Assembly: GCA_011800805.1 (NCBI GenBank)
Contig: MPNW01000030.1
Span: 35,406 to 99,405 of the forward strand
From: Hirudo medicinalis
Lineage: Eukaryota > Annelida > Clitellata > Hirudinida > Hirudinidae
Length of the DNA stretch: 64,000 nucleotides
Direction of reading: 5' to 3'
Part shown: piece by piece, positions 26,501-35,710 of the stretch
Layout of the letters: the number at the start of each line of letters is the position of its first letter
How positions within the stretch are numbered: the stretch's first letter is position 1
Program-made: the position numbers and the translations under genes
The notes under the pieces: generated by a model
Told to the model about the DNA's origin: nothing
The model's database searches: none
The model's input: only the letters and a program-made list of their open reading frames with translations

Positions 26501-27000
26501 TTCTATTTTGCAAACTCTTTATTTTCTAACTTTAAAATTTTTATTCGGAGAATAAGATCTAACAGATGACAATAATGATAACGAATCCATATTTGATTAA
26601 AGTGGCGTATATTGAACATCAAGACTGAGTAGCTTTCCTCGAAGAGAAACGTTTTTAAAGCGGTGTGAAACCTTGCTGGATCACTGTTCAATTTTGAAAG
26701 GGGAAGTTTGTTCCTTATTTGCGGGCCATCAACGACAATGGATCTGCCATCCTGCGTTGCATGTCTAGTTGATAATTTGACGAGAGAGTCTTTGGCTGCT
26801 GATTTGAGCCCTCACCTTCCTAGAATAATGATAATGATTCCGAGCTTGACTATAGTGGCGTCTGTCCAAAAAGAACTTCAAGACACAATATTCGTAGCTT
26901 TCCCTGAAGAGGAATGTTTTCATATTGTTGGCCAAATGACGGGCAAAAAACAACTCACGGGCAGCGACTTTTGACCACCCCTACCCTTACCCCTAACCCT
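26500..27000 (-). mobile_element. Two diverged LINE 3' ends in tandem
   Basis: On the minus strand, 26725-26560 reads IRNKLPLSKLNSDPARFHTA then LKTFLFEESYSV. A second diverged copy at about 26975-26765 reads FARHLANNMKTFLFRESYEY. The pattern 'W/I-N-x-LP ... F-K-LKT-hF' is the C-terminus of CR1/L2-type reverse-transcriptase polyproteins. The two copies share KTFLF-ESY and a following His/Tyr-rich stretch, so they are paralogous copies side by side. Both are truncated. Confidence 0.6.
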
Positions 27001-27006
27001 ACCCTA
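26977..27006. repeat. Degenerate telomere-like CCCTAA run
   Basis: CCCCTACCCTTACCCCTAAC and following bases form imperfect copies of the CCCTAA telomere repeat, directly adjoining the second LINE 3' end. Confidence 0.5.
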
Positions 27007-27429
27007 TCTCATGACCCTGGAAAAGCCGTTGCTTGTGAGTTGGTTTTTGCCAGTCACATCTCCAACCATCATGTCTTCAGGACAGAGTGAAACCCGACTT
27101 AGTAATTGAAGGGAGGGAGCCTTCATCCGTTGTACAGGGTTTTGTAGTTGGAGGGAGGGGGTTGTTAACCATCAGCCGGGGGAGATTCTGGTCATCTGAT
27201 GGCCTTTTTTTGCTTGTCCATGAACAAATTTGCACTTAACGTAGTTGCTTGTAAGTTCACATTTCCCAATGGGAGTGCAGCAACTGGGAAGGGGGGTGGG
27301 GGGTGTAAATAATTCCCTGGTATGCAGGGATGAAAAACGGCACTAGGTCACCTGACCTTAAAAGAGACTTGAATACAAGTATAAATATCTTGTATTCTAT
27401 TCTTTGGCGAATACCACAATGTGCTAGGT

Positions 27430-27680
27430 CCAATGCCGATCAATGAGGAAAGAGGTTTTAATCTCAAGATTCCGACTAGGCAGATGCACTTTGAACAGTT
27501 ACATGCACAAAATGGGACTGCTAGAAAGCGGAAAATGTCGAATATGCTCGAACGAAAAAGAGACGATCAGATATTTTCTCCTGAATTGTTCGGACCAAAA
27601 AATCCTAAGGAGAAGAATCAGACTCCAAGCTTCAAACCCAATCGGTAGACTTAAAAACCATGCTCAACAGCAATGTTAGC
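27430..27680 (+). mobile_element. Non-LTR retrotransposon C-terminal (zf-RVT-like) fragment
   Basis: The plus-strand frame at 27443-27676 reads ISRFRLGRCTLNSYMHKMGL then CRICSNEKETIRYFLLNCSD. This R-x-R-x-G-H/C-x-x-L-N pattern followed by C-x-x-C ... H/Y-F-L-x-x-C is the zinc-knuckle region near the C-terminus of many LINE polyproteins. No upstream reverse transcriptase remains, so it is a short relic. It belongs to a different element from the minus-strand LINE ends nearby. Confidence 0.65.
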
Positions 27681-28912
27681 ATTGGGATATCTACGAGGAG
27701 CAGCTCAATTTCATTCCACTCGAATGATCCAGTTAAAAATATAATTGTGTAAAAGGCAGGGATGCCGACAGAAATTTTGGAACCCTAGGAACAGAGACCA
27801 CGGCCCCTATGTTACGTCAATTTGGTAATGGAAAAGCAAAACAATGTTATGATTTGTAAAATTTAATTAGATTCAACTCAGGGCGGGCCCCTGGGCACTT
27901 TTCCCCTATTCCCTCTCAGCGACCCTGGTAGAAGGGATCGGCAAACATTTGGAAAAGACACAGGCATTTATTCATTTCTTTAATCTCAACAAAAAAAACT
28001 TTTAGTTTGTTTTTAGGATTCGCCTTACAAAGCATTGTGCTTGTAGTAATTGTTATTAATGAAGAAATAATAGTTGTTTTTTTTTAAAATCTTTCTTAAG
28101 CTGAAGAGCCCGATACTATGGATTATATTATTTATTTACATATCAATTTGTCAACTTTTTCAATTTAAATCTCTTCGACTGGCAGCATGTGTATAAAGAT
28201 TACCATAGATCACACTCGAATAAATAAACATTACTTGCAAAGAATTCAAAGCAATTCGTTGACAGGAAAAAGCCTCGAGCAAATGAGGTGCGACATTGTT
28301 CAGCTTTAGAATGTTGACTGCGAAAGCGGAGGGGGCACTCATTTCACGCTCCTAATGACTGGCAAAGTCAATTAAAGGTGTCGGATTGACGCCAGTCACG
28401 ACCATAATGTCACATTCAGGGAGTTCTTTTCCACTTTTCACTTCTTTCCAGTCCTTAGAGGTATTGTTTTTGAAGTGAAATATTTCTGGCCTGGAAATGT
28501 GTCGGTCGGTTGAACCAATTGTTTGTAGACATCAAACGAACTCCAACAATCTGTCAGCGGAGATTTTTTTATGTCCACTTATTAACTTCCTAACAATATC
28601 GAGTGACCGCCCACCCTTTCATCTTCCACGTTCCTCTAGGACCCCCTGCAAACATGATTGTTTGACCTGATCAACGATTTTTGCGATCACATGCTGATGT
28701 CTTTCTTAAAAATCAAGAGACTCAACGAAAGCGAGACTGTTTTCTATGTATAAATTATTGGCTTTTATTTTACGAAAGAACATAGTTAAAAGCAAATTGT
28801 ATGCCCTTATAGAAATAATGTAACACAATATCGGTTAGGAAAATAAAAATAGTGTGACTCAATATAATGTTTTTCCGATGGTCAGTCATCTGCACTTCGT
28901 ACCTTGGCATTT
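27681..28912. other. Intergenic stretch upstream of LINE debris, no gene seen
   Basis: No exon recognised. A small minus-strand frame at 28160-28342 has no family resemblance. The right end should carry the 3' UTR of the Oligo-type bHLH gene. Confidence 0.35.
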
Positions 28913-29605
28913 TTAGATGAATCCCGGAGGAGGCAGATAGGTTAGAGGGGGAAAACAAGAGGGAAATATCGAATTCAAATAAGGATTGACAGTCGATTCA
29001 TTGAAGTGATTTCCAATAACAGAACTGCATGAAGTGGACGTAGACAGAGAAGCAGATGATTTCAGGAGGTCTTGAGAGGAGCAAACGTCGGAGATAGCCA
29101 AGTGCAACGTTTCAATCTGTTCAGAACATCTCTCGTCCTTTCTACGTTCTTGAGAAAGTGCAAGTGACTGTGTCTGGTAGCATTCTGCTAAAAGTTTTCT
29201 CATTTCTTCAACAGAATTATTGAGCATAATGATGTAATTTTTGGCTAGAAGTAGCGTCGCAATCTTTGAGAGTTTACGAACAGAAGGACCCTGAGCGTAT
29301 GGCATGACTTCTCGAAGTGCATCGAGAGCTGAGTTCAGATCGTGCATTCGTTTTCTCTCCCGACTGTTGACTTTCAGCCGTAATTCTTGCAGCTCTTTTG
29401 AATCTTGTCCAACGTCTTGCCGTCTGACAGAATGACATTTTTTGTACTTTTCTTTCGCTCGGTATTTTTTGGAGTTAAATTTTGTCGAAGCATCGTTCGA
29501 CGAAAGTTGAAGCGATCCGCATTCTTCGGTAACCTTGTGATTGCTTGAAGTTTCTGAATGGCAATCTTTCAACAGGTTTTCTAAGTCAAACGACTTGACG
29601 CTCAT
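28913..29605 (-). CDS. Oligo: Oligo-family bHLH transcription factor
   Basis: Intronless gene of 230 residues encoding a class A-like neural bHLH factor of the Olig/BHLHE22 group. These factors bind E-boxes and act in neural and glial specification. The bHLH domain spans about residues 78-130: the basic region [13 protein letters not shown], helix 1 [11 protein letters not shown], the loop [11 protein letters not shown] that is diagnostic for Olig/Beta3 proteins, and helix 2 [20 protein letters not shown]. The N-terminus is Lys/Ser-rich with a basic cluster ([11 protein letters not shown]) that may help nuclear entry. The C-terminus is Ser-rich and ends [13 protein letters not shown] chose ATG 29605 (MSVKSFD), which has a good context. 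The frame extends 13 codons further but has no other ATG. Whether it is nearer to Olig or to BHLHE22 needs a tree. Confidence 0.92.
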   Translation of the reverse strand: MSVKSFDLENLLKDCHSETSSNHKVTEECGSLQLSSNDASTKFNSKKYRAKEKYKKCHSVRRQDVGQDSKELQELRLKVNSRERKRMHDLNSALDALREVMPYAQGPSVRKLSKIATLLLAKNYIIMLNNSVEEMRKLLAECYQTQSLALSQERRKDERCSEQIETLHLAISDVCSSQDLLKSSASLSTSTSCSSVIGNHFNESTVNPYLNSIFPSCFPPLTYLPPPGFI

Positions 29606-31363
29606 GGCTGCTAATAAACAATGTCTGGCATACGTACGGAACAAGTCAACTTATGCTACGTATTTGATCAGTAAATCCATCCTATTGGATGATGTTGGAT
29701 CCGCAAGATTGCAGCTCATTGGTCAGTTGTAGTCAGTGGGTCAACAGACCGTATCAATGTAGTCATGAACACATGCACTCAGAAAAAATACTTTTTCAAG
29801 GAATTTTTGGGTTGTTTAAAACTTAACACATCTTAAAAAAAGTATCATAAAAGATTTAAATGAGAGTTATTACTGTTGTTATTGTGCACTTATCACATAA
29901 ATGGAAATTAGAATTGCACATCATAAACTACGCTTATCCAATTCTTGAACGTTGCAATTTGTAACATCGGATTTTCTCCAAACAAGCAAAAAGTAAAATG
30001 CTTTTGCGAGATTTGATCCTTTAAGCAGCTTGACAGGAAACATGGAAAAGTGTAGGACACGCAGGATAAACGCCCCCTCCTTTCAATAGCCATATGTCAC
30101 CAGCACCGAGACAATTAGCAGTGTTCACCATGGGAGTTGAGAGCAGCATTTTCTTATTTGAAAAATCTGTTTCCTCCTTTTAAAATTACCTCGCCTGCTC
30201 GGGAACGGCTCAGAAATAACTGGCCATAAGGACCTATTTAAATGAATTTCTGGATTTATAATAATTAAGCTATGTTTTGTTTGGTGCTGTTTTCCGCATG
30301 GAGTATCATTGCTAGTGAATGAATCGAATGCAGAATTTCCCTCAAATAAAACGGATTTTTCTAATTCTACTTCAATTTATAGTTAGTTTTGTCGATCCAC
30401 AAGCCTCAGGCGCCAGACTGTCTTTGACTACATTTAGTTGTGGGAATAAAAAATCGTCAAAAGGCCTTGCAGCATTTTACCAACTAGTTCAGGAAAAAAT
30501 TCGAACAAACAAAGAAAGCCAATTTTGGTGGTTGTGATTGACTTCAAGTCAAAGGAAGCAGTTGTATGAGTGTTTGAATCATTAGGATGGTATCAGCAGT
30601 ATGATGTGCAAATATAAAGTTCATGTAGGCAGGGTTTCATGGACGTCATTTTAATTATTTCCAAAAAGAACCTCAACTCAATATTTCAAAAATAAATTTA
30701 AAAATAGCTTAATAATCTTTCCTCATTTGGTCGTCAGCATCTTTTATGCTTCATCATCAAAGGAAAGAGGGGCAACCAGAGTCATGGAGGACAACTGTTC
30801 ACCAAACCCAGACAAGGCAGAGAAAAAAACTCTTAATCACTTTAATCAGGCATTTAAACAACAGAGAAAGTAAAACAACATGAAATAATTTGTTTAACTT
30901 GGTAATCTGAAGCTTCACGTTCAGCATGCTCATTGTTAACGTCAAGTCTTTGGTTGTCTTGGCAAATATGTTGGTCTAAAGACATTGCAGAAAGTATTTA
31001 TTCTGTAGCACACAGGATTTTCATTTCTTGATTTGAACGCCTCCTTGGTTTAGAGGATCGTTGATTAGCAAAACATCACAGTTTGTGAATTGATATCTTA
31101 GATTTGAGGTTTTTTTTCTGAAAATATTGCTTAAGTATAAAGATTAAGCCCGAGATAAATTGATCCAATATGACATTTAATCCAATATTTTGTGCACTGT
31201 TTCTTAGTTACCATAACAACTGAATTGCTTCTCCTCAAGTGGTGGGTAGTGGCTGTCCGGATTATAAATAATTTGTGGTTGGTTAAGAATATCTGCATCA
31301 GACATTTTCTTATATTTTTGTTTTATTTTGAAAGCGAATTAAAACTGAAAAGACAGATTTAGG
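29606..31363. other. Region between divergent Oligo and DRC3 genes
   Basis: Contains the promoters of both divergent genes. One plus-strand open frame (30319-30537, 72 codons) starts at an ATG and has a hydrophobic N-terminal stretch (IFLILLQFIVSFV) like a signal sequence. It has no recognisable domain, cleavage sites or conserved Cys pattern, so I do not call it a gene. Confidence 0.35.
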
Positions 31364-33692
31364 ATGAATAAATACACAGGGAAGGTACCTGCCGTCATTG
31401 ATGAACAGATAATCGTGGAATCCCTGGAAGACAGCCATAAATACCAGCACGCGGATCAAGATTTCCTGTCTGATGTTACCTCACTAAATCTCAATTATAA
31501 GAGTGAGTGATGAGAATGTTGTGCAACTGGTGCAAAGAAATTTACTTGAAATGCAATTATTGAACTTAAATTGATTAATTAAAACTAACCTTGCAATCAC
31601 ATTTTGTTATTTTATTTTAATGAGATTTAAGCATGATTGCCACATCTGCAAGTCTTGATAGAAATTTTAAAATCCAAGTTGGTGAAAATAAGATGGAGTT
31701 GTTTTTATTTTTCCATTTCACCCTCCAGATATTCTAAAAATCAGTAACATCTGGTTTTTAAAAAATTTAACAAAATTACAATTGAACAACAATTTAATTG
31801 AGAAAATAGAAGGACTGAAGGAACTCACAAATCTTGTTTGGCTTGGTAATGTTTAAATAGTTTTAAAGCAAACAATGAATTTTAATATTTAAGCATTTTG
31901 GCAGATCTATCATTTAACAACATCAAACAAATCGAAGGCATGGACAGTTTAACGAAACTCAGAGATTTATCCTTGTTTAATAACAAAATTGAGAAACTTG
32001 AAGACATGGATGCCTTGATTGATCTACAATTGTTATCTGTGGGCAACAATAACATCAAAGATTTCAGCAATGTAAATATTTTTAACATTTGTTGGCTGAA
32101 TTAGTTAAGGATAATAATTCATTAACTTGTATAACTAGTTATGTTTTTCATGATGGGCAGATAATTTACTTGAGAAGATTCAAAGCTTTGAATTCATTAA
32201 CGTTAGAAGGAAATCCGCTATCAACAGCTGAGAACTACAGAAGTTATACCATCGCTTTACTGTCTTGCCTGGTTTATTTAGATTATTCTGCCATTGATGA
32301 AAACCTGGTTATTAGGAATGATTCTTACATTTAAAAAATGATTGGATTAATTTGATTTTTTATCACCTGCAGAAAGAAAATGCCAGACAAACGTATGAAA
32401 TGGACATCGAAAAGTTAGAGCAAGCTGAAGTTGAAGCCGATGCTCTTCAAAGAAGCTCCAAAGAAAATTCTCTTGCTCTGGAAAAGGCATTTTATGATGC
32501 ATTATTTTCAATAATTTACATTCTAATTGTTTGATTAATCCTGTTTATAATTAATGCAGGAGGCATTTGTCGATAAAATAAAAGGAAGTTTTATTATGGA
32601 AGTAATGTTTGCAAATGATGAAGATGGAAAGCTGTTAAGCACCATTCCACCAAATAAGACTGCCTCAGATGAATATGCTTTTTTCAAATTTATAAATATT
32701 ATTTTTATAAATTTTTAAATTATTTCCCTTACAAAAACATTTGTAGCAAACTCAAGTTGCAATTTTCCTTAACAATTAAAACATATTTTAAAAGCTTAAA
32801 TTCATGCTGTGAGCAACTGCATCAATATGGAATGAAAATATATGAAGAAAGACAAAATGAAATATCAGAATTTGAAAAATTTCTTGCTGAAATCAGGCAG
32901 CAGAACAAGGAGCAAGCAACCATTGAAATAAACAAATTCACGTCCTCCAATAGTTGTGTAAGGAAGCTCAATGCTTAATAAAAACAAGAATAACCATTGA
33001 TTCTTTAATCTTATAACAGGCTTTACACAATCTACTTTTGAATCCAAATGCCAAAGAAGAGGTTGATGGTGAGAAATTAGAAGATCTGAAAATGGCCCTA
33101 TTACTCTTGGAAGTTCAACTTGTTGATCAAGTTGAGGTGCCAACGAGTCCTCTTAATCTTTTGAACAAAATTTATATTATTATTCAAATTGTTTCATAGG
33201 AGTCAATGAAGGAATTCATCCAAAACTTGAGTGAAATCATTAATGATTTCATCAATCAAGTCAGATTCAGACTGCAGGAGTGCAGGCATTTGGAATCCAT
33301 TCATTACAATAAAATACTGAGTGAAAGTGCCACAGTATCGGACAAAGTCCTAACTAATAAAATGGATGATGAGTTCCTTACTGGAAACCTAGCAAATGTG
33401 AAATCATGTTAATTTCTAAAGCTGACAAAGCAACTATTACTTAGTTTGCAATTAAATTCAGATTCTCATGGACAAAGATTCTCTTCAAAGTTCTGCAAAG
33501 TCCTCCCATGAAATCCACATCCAAATTCTTGAAAACATAGAAGATGAAATCATAAGCAAGTCAAATACATGGATGAAAAACTACCTGGAAAATACTCAAA
33601 AGAATGAAATTTTGAGGAACAGGAATAGGATCCTCGAGATCATCCATCTCATCAATTCTTTGCAAGAAGACTTTCATGTTGTCGAGCCATAA
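31364..33692 (+). CDS. DRC3: Dynein regulatory complex subunit 3 (LRRC48)
   Basis: Part of the nexin-dynein regulatory complex that links doublet microtubules and controls dynein in motile cilia. Ten exons keep phase, giving 505 residues (human about 523): 31364-31502, 31729-31845, 31905-32071, 32161-32307, 32373-32486, 32560-32672, 32783-32957, 33020-33136, 33200-33397, 33462-33692. The N-terminal half is leucine-rich repeats: LTKLQLNNNLIEKIEGL, DLSFNNIKQIEGM, LSLFNNKIEKLEDM, LLSVGNNNIKDFSN, IIYLRRFKALNSLTLEGNPL, then the LRR cap YLDYSAID. The C-terminal half is coiled coil and ends with MDKDSLQSSAKSSHEIHIQI and NEILRNRNRILEI, matching the human C-terminus. The exon 5/6 intron uses a GC donor, and the exon 6/7 intron looks like an AT-AC U12 intron. 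Confidence 0.93.
32673..32782 (+). other. Probable U12-type AT-AC intron in DRC3
   Basis: This 110-base intron has no usable GT or AG at the points the protein alignment requires. It starts ATATGCTTT (32673-32681), one base from the AT-AC donor consensus ATATCCTTT. It contains TTCCTTAAC (32765-32773), an exact copy of the U12 branch-point consensus, ten bases before its AC end (32781-32782). Splicing here joins GA to A and reads SDEYFKSLNSCC, in phase with both flanking exons and alignable to the human protein. Confidence 0.72.
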
Positions 33693-34076
33693 TTTCACCT
33701 CAGCTTCACAAATTACTAATTCTTAGGGAACTTGTTGAACAAAGTAAAATATATGCTAAAAGAAGCTTAATCTTTGATTAAATTATTTAGCACTGGGACA
33801 CTTTATGACGTTATATGCCTCGTGAGACTCTCAAAAAACTGGCTGCTGTTACTAAAGCAATGGATGATTTCATTCAACTTATGACTACAACAAACAATTT
33901 TTATTGAAACGTTTTTGGTGGGAATCAAGTTTTCTCATAATGTTTATCTCCAACAAATGTACAAAAGTGAAAGAATAGTTAAATACGAGTTATTTACATC
34001 AACAGTTTACATTTCTTAAACACAATTAATTGAATTAAACTTAGAAGAATTTAGAAGATATCAAGAAACACAAAAA

Positions 34077-34880
34077 TTATTTGTTTCTTTTGAATGAGTT
34101 TGTTTTCAACTTAGGCATGTTGATTGGCCTTAAGTAAGGATTGTCAATCTGACCACTTGAGTCAGAAAATTCCATAGGCTTTCTAAAAGTAGCTTCATCT
34201 TGACTCGATCGTTCTCTCGCATCATTGCCAATGGTCTTCCACTCATCATCCTGAGATTCATTGTCTTTTCCCAGCAATGCATCTAAATATGACTTTGGCT
34301 TTGGTTTGTTGGCTATTAAAGGAAAAGCATAGGGCTCATCTGAAAACAAATTTTCATTGTCCCCAGTCTTGGCTAAAAACTTGGTAAGAGCCAGTTCAGT
34401 ATCTCCTTTCTGACCAGCAATTTTCTCACGAATTACTTTGTATTCAGAAACTGGTGCTTTTTGAGTGAGAGTTCTGATGTAAGTGTGAGGGTCAGGAAAT
34501 GATGGTAAATGTGACGGTACAAAAGGTGGAAATGCTTCCGTTTGACCGACTTGAAGTATCCTTGATTCATTAGGTACATTGCCGTGTGTAGCTCTTGGCA
34601 GGGGTATCTGATTAGGTCTTTTAGCAAATGTAATTATTCCTTCAATATTTGATCCTATCTCCACAAGCGCTGAAATGACATCAGTGACCATTGGATCCGT
34701 TCTTCCTGCTACCTCAGCAAATGACTTAGTGCTGACGGCCAATTCGACCATATAGCACTGCATTAGTTCTGTCAGCAGTTCCAAACATGGCCCTTCAATT
34801 TTTTCAAATCCTGCCTCAAGAGCCAATGCGGCAATCGAGGTTTTTAACGGATTTTTCGAGAGTGTTCGCGGAGCGTGCAT
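34077..34880 (-). CDS. TAF8: TFIID subunit TAF8
   Basis: Subunit of the general transcription factor TFIID; it pairs with TAF10 through a histone fold and helps bring it into the nucleus. Intronless, 267 residues. Residues 1-85 form the histone fold (SIAALALEAGFEKIEGPCLE, then ELAVSTKSFAEVAGRTDPMV). The family's Pro-rich signature follows: FVPSHLPSFPDPHTYIRT, then APVSEYKVIREKIAGQKGDT, ALTKFLAKTG and FPLIANKPKPKSYLDALLG. The C-terminus has IDNPYLRPINMPKLK and a basic end, which in the human protein is the nuclear localisation signal. ATG 34880 opens the conserved region directly. DRC3 is convergent, 384 bases away. All remembered human/fly landmarks are present in order. Confidence 0.95.
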   Translation of the reverse strand: MHAPRTLSKNPLKTSIAALALEAGFEKIEGPCLELLTELMQCYMVELAVSTKSFAEVAGRTDPMVTDVISALVEIGSNIEGIITFAKRPNQIPLPRATHGNVPNESRILQVGQTEAFPPFVPSHLPSFPDPHTYIRTLTQKAPVSEYKVIREKIAGQKGDTELALTKFLAKTGDNENLFSDEPYAFPLIANKPKPKSYLDALLGKDNESQDDEWKTIGNDARERSSQDEATFRKPMEFSDSSGQIDNPYLRPINMPKLKTNSFKRNK

Positions 34881-35710
34881 TTTCCTTTATTTATTCAAAC
34901 ATTCACGGGTGCACTATACAACAAATGTCAGACTTCGCTATAAATATACAACAACAATAGATAAAACAACTAAAATATGCAATGATAAGCATCGATTTCT
35001 GCAAACGTTAAATATTAATATTTCACACGCGCTTGCTTATGTTTTCAGCTTCTTTTCAATATAAATAAATAATTTAGATTATACTTAATGTCACCTTCTA
35101 TAATAACTGCCAGGTACTGCATCGCAGTAACGATGTTCCGAGCACCTGCGGCTGGCTGCGCGCGACCCCTGGATGATCCTAACCTAGTCTATGGAGTCCT
35201 TTAACAAGGGCTTTCTACATAAAACCGAAAGCGAGAACTCACCTCAAATTAAGTATGGGTTATATACTCAACTCAGCCACGCAAAATCAACCACAATTTT
35301 CATTCAAATGATAACCAAGTACAAATTAAATCTCATCAGGAACGCCATTCCAGCCTTTGCCACAAGGGGTCCGTTTCCCCAAAAATTACGTCCCCGAATG
35401 TCATCTGAATATGGTTACGTTTTCCGTCACTATATCGTGCCATATTAGCTTGGAAGACCTAAATTAGTACATTATTTTTGCCTATCTGTAATTTATTATA
35501 CAAATTAGGTCTTTAGACCAATCAAATGTTACATGATTCAGTTTATGGGATAAGGGACTACATAATTTAAGAGAACTGCTAAAGATTAACTTTTGGAGGA
35601 TGGTGGAAGACCTATAAATGGTGGTTGGGCTTCACACATGACATTTAGTGGCTCTCCAAGCACATATTATGGATACTAAGCCAACTAAATAAGTACGTTT
35701 CCATAATTCT
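34881..35710. other. TAF8 promoter region and MRM1 3' UTR
   Basis: Between two minus-strand genes. A GC-richer patch at 35110-35180 near the TAF8 start could be its promoter or 5' UTR. No exon was recognised; the open frame at 35191-35448 has no recognisable features. Confidence 0.4.

Noticed and set aside
30319..30537. Possible small secreted peptide gene (72 codons)
   Set aside because: Only a hydrophobic N-terminus supports it; no cleavage sites, Cys pattern, TATA box or poly(A) signal was evident.
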